Below the pieces are notes generated by a model. That model was not told the DNA's origin and ran no database searches. It was given only the letters and a program-made list of their open reading frames with translations. A program made the position numbers and the translations under genes. Positions 45,209 through 57,010 of a DNA stretch of 64,000 bases are shown one piece after another. The number at the start of each line of letters is the position of its first letter. Positions within the stretch are counted from its first letter, which is position 1. This DNA is from Combretum micranthum (lineage: Eukaryota > Streptophyta > Magnoliopsida > Myrtales > Combretaceae): the NCBI GenBank assembly GCA_024138025.1, contig JAMXBD010000209.1, positions 124,001 through 188,000 of the forward strand, written 5' to 3'.

Positions 45209-47450
45209 CGTAATAGCCATGAATTTCCAATATCATGCTATATATGTGTGTTAATAGTTTTGCATATTAGAATAAATAAATAGCAAGTGTGGCATATAGA
45301 TTAAGCAGCATAACTTAATGCATGTGTTTTAGGAGTGTAAAATATATGTGTTTGCACTAATATAATACATATTTAATATTGACTTATATATTGGTGTTGT
45401 ATGAATAATGAAATGAGTAATATTAGACTTAAATGTATACGTCAAGTGTTGTGTGTAGCAGATTTTTTTTTTTTTTGAATCCCAAAAGCTAGTCAAATGC
45501 CTTTTGTTTTACTCAAATTAATAACCCTAATTAAGCCCAACCAAAAAGCCTTTATGACTTTATTTGGGCTGCCTTAAAAGTCAAAGTTGGATAGATATGA
45601 GCCAAAAATATCCCCATTTTCGTCCAAAATCAAGCCACTACCAAGATAACTTTCTAAACAAATACAAAACTCATTACTTTCTCTTCCAAAGCTACCCTAA
45701 CTTCAAGACCAAGACCCATATCCAAATTCTTACAAATTGACCACTAAAAGACCCTTCTAAAGCTTGCAAACCAAGCCCAAAGATTTGAGGTAAGTTTGAG
45801 TTACATTTGACACAGGTTTCATAGTATAGAGTTTGTTATATGTGAATTGGATATGTATATATGTATTGGTGAAGTGTTGATGAAGGTTTGGGCTGCCAAT
45901 GAAGTTATAATATGTGTATGTTAAGTAATTGAAGTGTGTTGATGAAAATGAAGTGGAATATGAATAGTGTAGTAAGGGTTAGTGAAGTTGGGTATGTGTT
46001 GAATGTTGTATTGAATGAAGAGTGGAATTTGAAGTGATATTTATGTTGTTTGATGAGTTGGAAGTGAATAGATAATGTTAAGTTCATACACCAAGTAGTA
46101 GAAAGCTTTATTATGTGTTTTGAAGAGAGTTTGAATGTGTAAAATTTGATATATTGTGTAAAGGAATCATGGAAAATGCGTGTTTGCTATCAAAAAGATT
46201 TTCCCAGATTAGTACTACCTTGTACACCGGCGTGTATGAGCTTGTGCTGATCAAAATAAGCTATCGGGTCACTTTTTTAACCTCTACCCCACCTTATACA
46301 CGAGCATGTAGGTGGTTGTATAGGTCATAAAACCTTGAAAAATTTTTTCGGGTCAGTTTTTAGTGCCCTACACGGCCCCGAGTACGGTGGTGTACTAGGT
46401 GGTATACTAGGTAGTGTACTTTCTCTTGTTTCGCAACGCGTTAGCAAATTGTCAATAACTTTTTCATCCGACCTCCAATTGAGGTGATTTCATTAAAAAG
46501 ATTAGAAAGAGATCTATGACATTTATGTTTTGAGTATTTACAAATTCGAAAGTATGAATGCTAAAATTTTAGTTCTTTCCAGCTATTGTGTTTTTCAAAT
46601 AAGGTTAAGAACTTTTGTTTTCTTGTTAAATGTGTGTTTGCATATGAAATGGATCATTTTGGACTAAAATGAGATAGATTAATGATATTGAGGTGTAATG
46701 ATGATTGAGTGATATAATTAAATAAAATTTAATTATATTTGTAGATTTAACAAATAATTGAATATTCCATGAATGTTAAGATAAATCTAGTTATATTGTA
46801 TATATGGATGGAAGTTAAAAATGATGATTTTGTGAGTTTGTGTGATCTTGATAAATGTATATATTATATGTTATGACTTTATATAAGTTATACTTGAAGT
46901 CTTCAGTATTAAGTTTAAGATTTGATATGCTGTAAGTGTAATTCCAAGTATATAATGTCGATTTGAGTTTGGATTATCTTCTGAAGGATTCCCGAGGTTC
47001 TATTTGGATTTCCTACATAAGGTACGCAGTAATGTATTTGTTCTTTGCTTAGGATATGCATATCTTTAATCAATTTTAATATAGAAAAACTTAAACCTTT
47101 ATTGAGTTGGATGTCTCTTATGCTGTTTAAATCCGTATCTAGCCCGTATGGCATATTGGTATCTGGCTTGGGGAGCAGTACCTTGCTCAGATTGGGGGCG
47201 CGGTAGATTAAGCGCTTAGGCCACCCCTATCTTTGATAAGACTTTCCTAAGTGGTACAGCAGGTAACTGATGGGGAAGATGGTATCGGCGTAATGTTTGT
47301 TTACGCTTAGAATGAAGTGGCATGATTTAGTTCAAATGTTTATGGAACAGTTGGACTAGGTGATGTTATGGACTAAGATAAGTAAAGTCGTATAACTGCT
47401 GTCAACCCTAGATGAAATTATTTTCTCTTTATCGGATATATCATCTAGGA

Positions 47451-47477
47451 GATATAAGTATCCGAGCTGCTTATATC
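47451..47477 (+). other. LTR stem-loop, copy E (3' LTR)
   Basis: 27 nt: arms GATATAAGTA and TGCTTATATC around TCCGAGC. It differs from copy D by one base that turns a T-A pair into a T-G (U-G in RNA) pair. Confidence 0.8.
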
Positions 47478-47980
47478 AACCCCCTGAGCGTTAATGTCGT
47501 TACTCGGGACCCCAATTACCCCTATTGTCCGAAGTTTGAATACTCCAGTGTTGATTGACTAATTAAAAAGAATATCTAATAATTGAATGGACGTTGCATT
47601 GTACTATAGTTAGGATCGTATGAATCATTCTGCTTTTGTTTTTGTTATTGTGTACTGGGCCTCTGGATCACTTTTTATCTTTTCAGGTGTGGAAGACAAG
47701 TTCTACACAAGCATGGGATACGGATCTGATTTTGAAGAGTTCATTGATGAATGGGATGAGTAGAGGAGACCATAACCCACAAGGAACCCTTTGTAATAGA
47801 TTAGTTATATATGTGTATATGAATTGTGGACCTATGTAATAGTTATTAGGATTTTTGCTATCTTTTGTGGTCTTTTGTAAATGGCTTGTTTACGAGCCTT
47901 TTTTGTAATGTTTATATATATATATATATATGGTTGTATTATATTTGGATCTTTTATTAAGTAATGAAGTTAAAAGTTGT

Positions 47981-49837
47981 TGTAATATAAAGATAAATAT
48001 TTTATAATAAAGAGCAAAGGTATCATTTGTTATAAAATAAAAGGGTTCTGTGGTTAACCCTAATAAATGAGATATTATTATCAACCCTCACATTAATGAT
48101 GGTCAACAAAATCTTTAAAGATTATAGGGTTGCGTTTTTCCTAAGATAACCTTGTCTTATAAATAGACCCCTTTAGCCTAGTTTTGCCTTGCCTTTTCTT
48201 AAACAAAAACCCAAGGTAAGTGGGTCTCTCTCTAGTCTTTTTCAATTAATCATTTAGTGTTATTTTTCTTATAAGGTTCTTTTCACATGTTTGAAGGAGA
48301 TTCAAGATCTAGTGAAGAAATCCTAAAGTGAATTTGGAGATTTGTGGTTTTGATTCAAAATAAAGGTATGATCTTTATTATAGTTTTCTGATTTCTAAGA
48401 TTTATAGATTATAGGAATATGATTATAGCTATTAAGAATAGTTAATTGATTGATTTAGGGTTTTTGTTTCAAATCAAGATTTGCAAGTTTTAGGTAAGTA
48501 AGGATTCATCCAATTTTGTCGTTAAATGAAATTTTATTTGTTGTTGTTAATCGAATTGTTAATTGGAGATTTTATATATGTATTGAAGGAATTGTGGAGA
48601 AATTAGAAATTGAAGAGAAAGCTAAGTTTGAAGGTTTCATTGAATTATAAACAAAGGAGACAGGTGTGTTAACCTATTTTCGTAGATTATAACTAGGGTT
48701 ATAGGTCCTTTAAGTAAGGTTTTGAAATTAAGTATTAGGGTTTAATTATGTGTTGCAATTGGAATTGATTAATATATGCTTTTGATCAGGAATATTTGTG
48801 GGATTAGGGTTCTATTCTTTTAATAAGATTTGCTGGTGGATTAGAGTTTGGAAGTGAATCCAGGTACGACCATTCCTTATTTGCTGTATGTGATTGTAGC
48901 TTTAGATTTGTCTGCTATTTATGATGTAGGATCAGAATTCTAAATTGACTTAATTCTATATGGCAATAAGAAATTATGTTTGCTGCTTGTGTTTGGCTTT
49001 GGTTAGTAAAGACCACGCTGAGTGTGATACTAACGAGGTACCCTGATGATCTATGTATGAGTTTGTCCTGAGTAGACTTGTGCATAGAAATGATTCCAAT
49101 AGATTAGGTTTTGGCAGAGGCCGTGGTGTGTGGATGATTCTCCAACACCAATATATGTATATAATTACCTATTTTCAAAAGTTGGTTGATTTTCAGGGAT
49201 CTGAGTTACTCCAAGATTGGAATTAGGGATTCATAGTTCTGAACTGTGTTGATTTGCTGGCTTAATAAAGATAATAATCTAGTTGGTTGTATTAGATTAA
49301 GTTGCATTTGATATATATATATATATATGTTGCGTGTGCATATGCATTTGTTTTGTGGATTGGCATACTGGGTGTTTTTCGCTCAATTCTTATTTTTCGC
49401 ACAGGTACAGGTGAGGATTCTATTATTTATGATTTGACAGGATACGACATAATCGTGGATCATGGAAATGGCGATATCGAACTTGACTTTTCTGCTAAAG
49501 ATCAATAAAGGTAGATTTTGGATACATAGAGATAGGAAGACAATTTAATAATCTATGAAGTAGTTTGAAAGATTTTATGTACTTTATGAGTTTAAGATTT
49601 CTTTATAGGACTTTTCAGTTAAGTTATAAGTCAAATGATGTTGGCTTTGATTTATGCCAATAAGTTAATTCAATAGTATTATTTATATGATGAATTGTTT
49701 AATAGATACCTTTTATACGTGGGTATTGAAGTTGTATTTTTGATATAATATGTAGATTGGTATTTCATAACCTTGGAATGCTCTTATAAAGGGAAGGACA
49801 CGTGGCGGGTTGTAATGTCTTATTTTAGGGTATTACA
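47981..49837 (+). mobile_element. Nested solo LTR of a different Gypsy-like family (LTR F)
   Basis: It starts TGTAATATAAAG and ends GGGTATTACA. GTTGT precedes it (47976-47980) and GTTAT follows (49838-49842), a 5-bp target duplication with one mismatch, and the flanks rejoin exactly as in the 5' LTR near 40085. It differs in sequence from the host LTR but keeps the layout: CCAGGTACGACC (about 48860), CATACTGGGTG..CGCTCA (about 49366), a 3' splice-like CGCACAG followed by GTACAG (49400-49410), and an acidic frame GEDSIIYDLTGYD ending at 49506-49508. Confidence 0.88.
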
Positions 49838-50020
49838 GTTATATTTTATAGAATATTATATGTACTATTAGTAATAAAGTTTGTTCTTGTAGGACATTTA
49901 AGTTAAAAACTATCTAAACTAATCCTGGATTAAAACCTTACATTTAATAATGCAGATTATATGTGGTTGGGGAACTGGATTTACCTATTTTAAATATAAG
50001 GGTAAGTCTGGGTCCTTACA

Positions 50021-51600
50021 CTTCATAACATGATACTTGGAAGACCGGTCTTCTTTCTCTTCATGTTCCTCTCCCCGACTAACCTTAAAGGAAAGTTCTC
50101 TACCCTAAGCAAGGTAGGTGATCGAAACTTGTCTCAAAAACTGTATGTCTGAGCATTGGTGAGAGATGAAGTATGCTAAATACACCCGTTTCCTGACCTA
50201 CTAAAATAAAAGAAAGCCAACTAAGAAGAGGGGCAAGAAGAGCAAACCATGCCGATGGAAGAAATTTCGCTAAGTAAAGAACCACCATGGTCACCAAAAT
50301 CGGCTTACACTACTACACGAGTTCAAGAAAGAGCTAATCCTCTTTCTTCAGCATGACAAGGATGTCTTCACATGGACACTTGTCAACATGCCTAGAATAG
50401 ACTTGGAAGTCATCGCCTACAACTTTAGCATCGATCTGAAGATAAAACTAGAGGTGGGCAAGTGGGTTAAACGGGCCAACCCGGCCCGGCCCACTTTGGC
50501 CCGTGGGTTAAACGGGCCAAAATTGCCTAACCCTAACCAACCCACTTTAGCCCGTGGGTTAAAGGGCCAGCCCACTTTTTGACCCTTTTAACCCACTTAC
50601 ATATTTTGTGAGTTAAATGGGCCAAATTGACCCATTTAACTTATTTATACTAATTAAATAAGATATATATATAATAAAAAGAGAGTTTTATAAGGTTATA
50701 TATATTAATGATTAATTTTATTATTATTTTAATTACTTTTTATATAAAAATAAGTTTTTTAAAATAACTTATTAGATAATATTTCATTTAAAACAATAAT
50801 AATATATTTTATATATTTTTATGGTGCATGTGCATCAATTTGTCATTCTTTATTATAATTAACACATAAATTTAATCTCAAGTATAAAAAATCTCAAGAA
50901 TAACCTTCATTAATACATATTTACCCTATAATTATTTATTTTATTTTTATAAAAGTGGGTTGGTGGGTCAACCCACTTAACCCGCGGCTAGCCCACTTTG
51001 GCCGCGGGTTAAGTGGGTTGGGTAAAATTAACCCACTTTTAAACGGGCTAAAAAAAGCTGACCCTAACCGCTTTTAAAGTGGGTTAAACGGGCTGGCCCG
51101 CGGGCCATAGCCCATTTGTCCAGCTCTAGATAAAACTGGTATAGCAAAAGTGATACCACTTCATGGCTGCCTGACAAGCTTCCATAGAAGAAGAATATAA
51201 ACTACTCAAAGCAAGATTCATCTAGAAGAGAAATATCCCATGTAGCTCGCCAACGTGGTAATGGTGAAAATGGCTAGCGAAAAATGGAGAATGTGTGTTG
51301 ATTACACTGACCTCAATAAGCTATGCCCGAACAATTGCTTTCCTCTCTCGATAATAGACCAACAGGTTAACTCCACGTTTGGGCATGCCTTACTATGTTT
51401 AATAGATGCTTTCTCCGGATACAACCAGATAATGATGGAACCAAAAGACCAAGTGCATACATCATTTATTACTAACTTTGAAACTTACTATTACAAAGTG
51501 ATCTCGTTTGGCCTAAAGAATGCTATACCACAGTCTTTAAAGAATATATCGATTGAAACCTGGAAGTCTATGTATACAACATGATTGTGAAGAGCCCAAA
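50021..51600 (+). pseudogene. Tat-type protease end and reverse transcriptase, broken
   Basis: Just right of the Tekay target duplication the frame reads HNMILGRPVF, the protease-RT linker block (YNxILGRP) of Tat elements, so the Tat pol resumes here. After a 680-bp hAT insert (50449-51128) the RT palm appears: KWRMCVDYTDLNKLCP (51285), CLIDAFSGYNQI (51402) and YYYKVISFGLKNA (51490). The active-site block reads VYVYNMIVKS near 51568, where VYVDDMIVKS is expected, so both catalytic Asp residues are gone. Stops are frequent. It is dead. Confidence 0.87.
50449..51128. mobile_element. Non-autonomous hAT element, 680 bp
   Basis: Ends TAGAGGTGGGCAAGTGGG (left) and, inverted, TAGAGCTGGACAAATGGG (right) agree at 15 of 18 positions. 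GATAAAAC lies on both sides (50441-50448 and 51129-51136), a perfect 8-bp target duplication. Both subterminal regions repeat GGGTTAAACGGGCC-like words in opposite orientations (50460-50640 and 50950-51115) and would fold back on each other. The AT-rich centre has no coding capacity. It interrupts the Tat pol frame. Confidence 0.93.
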
Positions 51601-52379
51601 CCTTAAGGACCACCTCAAAGATCTATGAGAAACTTTCGACTAACTGCGACAATACTGGATGAAGTTAAATCTACAAAAGTGCATATTCGGAGGCATCGTT
51701 TAGATTATTTCTAGGATACATGGTCATGCAACAAGGAATCAAAGCAAACCTCAAGAAAACCAAGGACGTGCTAGACATGACACCTCTTAAGTCAGTAAAA
51801 GATTTCTAAAGACTCTTGCAAAATAACGACCTCAAGTCATATCATATCCTAAAGTGTCGATTAGTGCATTGAGTTTTTCAAGATCCTTAAGAATCTAATG
51901 AACTTCAAGTGGACGGACAAGTGCAAAAAAGATTCTGTGGATTTAAAAGAACTCTTGACAACACTCCCATCTTCGCCAACCCTATATCAGGAGAGGAGTT
52001 AAATCTATACCTACCATAAGTCGCAAAGTCATCTTATTTGTCTGAATCTAGGCAAAAGGTCATGAGCACAGACCAATCTACTATATCAACTACATACTTC
52101 AAGGGCCAAAAGAGAGTCACTCTATAGTTGAGAAATTTGCCATAGCCATCGTCATCTTGGCCAGAAGGCCCAGGCCACATTTTGAGGCCCAAAAAGCAGT
52201 CTTCATTAACCAACCAACACGTGCTATCCTTCACAAACCCAACACATCAAGTAGAATGATGAAATATGCACTAGAGCTCGCATACAAAGTACAGTTCAAA
52301 GCCCATAAAGCCATAAGAGCTCAGCTACTAACTGATTTCATTGTAGAATACACGAGTCCCGCAAGTGAACCATTTAGAG

Positions 52380-52603
52380 AAGGGAAGCTAGAATGGATGC
52401 TCCACGTAGATGGGTCCTCCAATCAAGAAGGTTGTAGGGTTGGATTAATCCTCCAAGGCCCTTATAATGTCAAGATATGCTTCGCCCTTAAGCTTAACTT
52501 TAATGTCAACAACAATAAGGCTGGATATGAAGCACCTATAGTAGGGTTGAAGCTAGCAACAAAATTCAGGGTCAATAACCTGATAATCTTCTCTAACTCC
52601 TAA
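52380..52603 (+). pseudogene. Tat-type RNase H remnant
   Basis: The frame has MLHVDGSSNQEGCRVGLILQ, matching the first Asp block (VDGSSN..G.GVVL) of the second RNase H domain in Tat pol. It continues NNNKAGYEAPIVGLKLA, where the usual NNEAEYEALIAGL block has lost its Glu. The frame ends at 52601-52603, and upstream frames in the RT thumb/RNase H area (51600-52380) are broken. Confidence 0.8.
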
Positions 52604-52878
52604 CTTGTTATCTAGCAAGTCAAAGGAGAATACAAAACCAAAGGGGATTCCATGATGAAATATCCACAAGTTGTCTAATATAAGTTCAATGGAGAATACA
52701 AATCCATCAAGTAGAAAATGCGAAAGCAAATAGAATCTCTAAGTTTACTGTAGTAAGTTTACCGAACCCCGAGCCAAGGGAAGAGGGGATATTCCTAGAA
52801 TATCTCCCTTAATGCACCATTGATAAGCAACACTAGAAAGCTCTTGAAATTAGGAAAGGCCCTGCATAACCATGTAGG

Positions 52879-54100
52879 ATGGACCCCATAAGGGAGTACC
52901 TACAAGATGGTACCCACCTAACCGATAGAAAAGCAGCCAAAAAGCTCATACATCAAACCACCAACTTCACACTCTTGAATGGTGTCATGTATAGGAGAGG
53001 CCACAACCCGCCCATACTTCGTTGCCCCCGACTAGAAGAAGTCATCCCTGTTCTAGGGGGCTACATACCAGAGTGTGTAGTAAGAATGTAGCCAAATAGA
53101 CAATCTATGTGAAAGCCCTTCGCCTTGTCTACTATTGGCTAACCATAAAGAAGGATGTGGCCTAGCTGGCCAAGATATGCCCCCAGTGCAAAAAATACGC
53201 TCCCCTAACCCATGTGTCGAGAAATTACCTTTGAACTTTCGCTAGTTCGTAGCTGTCTTCCTTGTGGGGGATGGATAATCGGACCTTTCCTCAAGACCTC
53301 TGGGCAAAAAGGGTTCATCATTGTGGCGGTTGATTATTTCACCAAATGGGTAGAAGCTCAAGTGGTCCCTAATATCACAAAATAGTTCACAAATTCTTTA
53401 GTAACCAATCATATCTTATGCCAATTCAAAGTTCCACAAGTCTTAATCATTGAGAATGACACTCGGTTCAGCAATAACCACTTTAAGGAATTCTATCAGT
53501 TCCACTATGTCAAGATTCGGTATGCCTCTATCTCCCATGCCTAGACCAATGCATAGGTGGAAGTAGTCAACCATACCATTACTAAAAGCCTCAAGAAGAT
53601 GGTCAATTGAGAAAATGTAGAATGAGCAAATCGATTTCCCAACATACTGTAGGGGTATAGAACTACACATAAAACATCCACTAGAGAAACTCCTTACAGG
53701 TTGGCATTTGGCACAGAAGTCGTCCACCTGTCAAGCTAGAACTCCTAACCTTAAGAACTCAAGAATTCCAACTAATAGTGAACAAGGTTGGATTAGGGGC
53801 CAATCTCGACACCATAGAGGAGCTTTGTGACAAAGCTGAACAAAGACTCATGGCTTACCAACTCAAGGCCATGTGATACCATGATAAGAAAGTTAGACAC
53901 CAAGAATCCAACTCAGACGATCTAGTATGTCAAAATCGGTAGACGTGAAAGCTAGAGAATGCCAAGGAAAATTGACCCCCACTTGGAAAGATCTAACTTG
54001 AATCACAATGAGTCTCGGTAATGGTGCCTACCACCTAGAACGACTCAATGGACAGCCATTCTCTAAAACTTAGAATATCAACGGCTTAAGAAAGTACTTT
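52879..54100 (+). pseudogene. Tat-type integrase remnant
   Basis: An open stretch at 52879-53091 carries MDPIREYLQDG, KAAKKLIHQTTNFTLLNGVM and YRRGHNPPILRC, the N-terminal integrase region of Tat elements. A zinc-finger-like CPQCKKYAP lies near 53179, and further blocks appear in broken frames (AKRVHHCGG.LFHQMGR near 53310; LDTIEELCDKAEQRLMAYQ near 53808; DDLVCQ near 53918). Many stops are present. Pol ends near 54100. Confidence 0.75.
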
Positions 54101-54224
54101 GCTTAAATTTACATATGTGTGAAATTATTTGTTTCTTTCTCTTTTGCATCATTTTCTTTAAGAAATTCAAAATTCAAATCTTTCCTACGAAAAGATATGA
54201 GATCCTTACACTATTTATCAAAAA

Positions 54225-57010
54225 GTATAGAAACTCTTAAGTCCCATGTGAAAGCGTTAGAGCAAATGAGCCATAACTCTAGAGACCGTCCGATATGTTT
54301 AGCACCCACATCTTAAAACATATATTAAGTCCTATGCGAGAGTGTCTAATCAAATGAATCATAACTTTGGGGAATTGAACGATTGGGCCTCTTACGTTTA
54401 GCCAATGCTGTCAAAATCGTGATTCAACTTGTAGAATCATGCAATTTTACATTTCTAGAACGCCTCCTAGTTAACTCACTAGTAAAATTATGTTAGGAGT
54501 AAAATCGGATGTAGAATCGAGAGTTGACTTGGAAAATCGGTTCAAGTGTAATTCCAGCAACGAGTTAAGTCTTCTAAAGGAGCTTAGACACTGGGCCACC
54601 CATTTGTTTTACTTTTGCCTTTTAGTTAAAAGCACTTTCTTTTTTATTTTCCATTTTTTCACTTTTGTATTCCAATGGCTTTCAGATATGTTTATGATTA
54701 TTGGCTATCAAGGCAGTAGGTTGTATAGTATATTAGTTTCTTTTCTTTGGATTTATGCCTTTGTGTTGGTTCTTTATGATTTTGTCTCTATCTTCTAATC
54801 TATTTTAAGCAAATATTTGTTAGCGTATGGTAAGACTTTGTAATTAACGCTTAACACTTCAATCTTATCACTTCCTATTTTGCTGAAGGATGCTTCAATC
54901 TTATCACAAAAAGTTTCAAGATCAGTTTACAAGACTCATAAATTTCTAATCTGATGTGAAATTAGAAGTTTTGTTTCATCTAAAATTTTACGATTTGAAA
55001 ATCTTTGTTACGATGTTTGAATGTGTAATTTGAGAAACAATTTGTTGCTTTTTCCCCTTAATTGTTGGCTAATTGTTCGATAATTTTTATCACGATGCTT
55101 GTGTTGTTGCTAGCTAGGAAAATAAGAACGAAAAAAAAAACCCATAAGTTTACGTATCTCCAGTACAGAGATGTTGTGGATTATTTTATTTATGCCCTCA
55201 GAAGTTGATAAAAAAAAAAGGTATCTCCAATGGCTGGCAATAGAAATGTATCCTATTTGCTTGCTTTCTTTTGATTACATCAATTTACCCCTTTTAAGAT
55301 GCTTTATCAACCAATTTCCCATGTTTCTAAGCATATATGCGACTTCATTGTCACTATGACAATGTTGCGGTTTGTATTACAAGCCCCTTTCTATTTGTAA
55401 AGAAACAAAAAAACCAAAATCAATTTGATTGTTGGATATGGATATGGCATAGTTCCTCTATTATGTTGAACTTCTATTTTGTTTGATTTTTCATTTTTTT
55501 TTCAATTCTACTTTTCATCCTTGTCTATAATGAAATTCTGTTTACTGAAGGGAACATAACACAATCACTAAGGTTTTGCCTTTACAACATATTTTAATGG
55601 GAATTATTCAAGGTTCAATTTCAAATATGGATGTGTTGCTAATATTTGATGCCAGCTTCTAGAAAAATAAAATAAAAATATAGAGGGATTATCATTCAAT
55701 TTTCACACATTATATTTGATGCAGCAAGGGAACAAAGTACCTGGCTTTTGAAAACAAATCAAATATGAAGCACCACTTGGTTTATTTTCTTATAATGGGG
55801 CACTAATGATTTGCCATAGTTGATTATTTTGTTATAATAGCTTATGTTGTAATGCATTAATGCATTTTTTTTTAGCATTACTATGAATTTTAGTATGATA
55901 TATGATTAAAATGTATTGATTTTTAATTTATTTCCATTATCCATTTCAAGATTTCTATGACTAATATAAACAACTCTGTAATATTTGAAGCTATTTTATA
56001 TAGGTTATAGAAACTTATGTTTTATGTTTTAATTTTACTAACCTTCTAGCAATTCTATGTGGAATTGTGAGTTTAACAACCATGCACTCAGCACTTGCAT
56101 CCTAAAAATCATAAGTCCAAAGTGAAAGCATTTAACCGAATGAACCATAACTTTAGGGATCTAACGACCAAGCCACTTATATTTAACACCTATGTCCTAA
56201 AGGCCTTAAGTCTTATGTAAGAGCGTTTAATCAAATAGACATGACTTTGGGAACCTAGCAATCAGGCCATCTACATTCAGTGCTCGCATCCCAAAATTCC
56301 TATCCTAAGTGAGGCCATCTAACCACACTAACCATACCTTTAGGGACTAAACAACTAGGTTGCTTACATTCAGCACCCGCATCTCAAGACTCTTAAGTCC
56401 CAAGTGAGAAGCGTCAACTAAATGGGCTACTTATGTTCAATGCCCATGTCCAAAACTCTGAAGTCCTAAGTGGGAAGTGTTAACCAAATGGATTGTATCT
56501 CTAGAGACCCATTGACCAGGCCAATTACGTTCAGTACCCACATCATAAAACTCTAAAGTCAAAAGTGAGAAGCATCTGACCAAATGGACCATAACTCTAA
56601 GGACGTAATGACTAGCCGCTTACACTTAGGATTCATATCTCAAAACTCTTAAGCCCTAAGTGTGAAGCATCGACCAAATGGACCATAACTTTGGGGATCC
56701 ACAGGTCGAGCACTTACATTCAATGCTAGCATTTGAAAAACTGTAAATCCAATAAGATAAGCATCCAACTAGACAGACCATAACTTTAGGGACCTACTAG
56801 CAGAGCTACTTAAGAATTAGTGCTTGAGTGAAATTCCTCTAAGTTCCACATAAGAAGCGTCCGACCTAGCAAACCGTGACTCTAAGGACCCATGTAACGA
56901 GTTGCTTAACTATCAAAGATTAGGCCCTTAAAATGCTCTAAGTCCCATGAGAGAAGTTGTTTGACCAATCAATCATAACTCTGAAGACTCGCATTTTGAG
57001 CCATTTAATG
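54225..57010. repeat. Tandem repeat array in the Tat 3' region, unit about 90-100 bp
   Basis: Units share the phrases CTTAAGTCC, GTGAGAAGCGTC, ACCAAATGGACCATAACTCT, AGGGACC and CTTACATTCAGCACCCGCATC. Two units lie at 54225-54408 and about ten more at 56079-57010, with the 1.67-kb insert between. Units differ by many substitutions and small gaps, so the array is old. Tandem repeats between pol and the 3' LTR are known for Tat/Ogre elements and can seed satellites. Confidence 0.8.
54409..56078. mobile_element. Insert in the tandem array, candidate terminal-inverted-repeat element
   Basis: The array stops at TTTAGCCAATGC and resumes after 56078 with CTCAGCACTTGC. The insert begins TGTCAAAATCGTGATTC and ends, inverted, TGTTAAACTCACAATTC, agreeing at 12 of 17 positions and continuing with TAGAAT. 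CCAATGC before and ACCATGC after may be a decayed target duplication. Open frames inside (54490-54798, 55171-55359) are AT-rich and unrecognised. A Mutator-like non-autonomous element is possible. Confidence 0.45.

Larger units (their letters stand above)
37452..50020 (+). mobile_element. Tekay/Del-type chromovirus Ty3/Gypsy element, full-length but inactivated
   Basis: Two long LTRs (37452-40264 and 45209-50020) flank a 4.9-kb interior with a primer-binding site for initiator tRNA-Met, gag, protease, reverse transcriptase, RNase H, integrase, a chromodomain-like tail and a polypurine tract. Target duplication: CTTTA before (37447-37451) and CTTCA after (50021-50025). The element is inserted between the protease and RT of a Tat element. 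Its 3' LTR was later split by another solo LTR (47981-49837). Domain order and the chromodomain-like C-terminus place it with the Tekay/Del clade. Several stops and frameshifts in gag and pol make it non-autonomous. Confidence 0.92.
45209..50020 (+). repeat. 3' LTR of the Tekay element, split by a nested solo LTR
   Basis: It starts CGTAATAGCCATGAATTTCC (TG changed to CG) and ends GGGTCCTTACA. It aligns throughout with the 5' LTR except for the nested element at 47981-49837 and 130 bp kept here but lost from the 5' LTR (45646-45775). Without the insert it is about 2.95 kb. It has the stem-loop (47451-47477), TGTACTGGGCCTCTGG (about 47651), the 3' splice-like TTTTCAG ending at 47686, and an intact acidic frame to the stop at 47761-47763. 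Confidence 0.92.

Noticed and set aside
54490..54798. 102-codon hydrophobic frame
   Set aside because: It is Phe/Leu-rich low-complexity sequence from T-rich DNA inside a transposon-like insert; a membrane protein is not supported.
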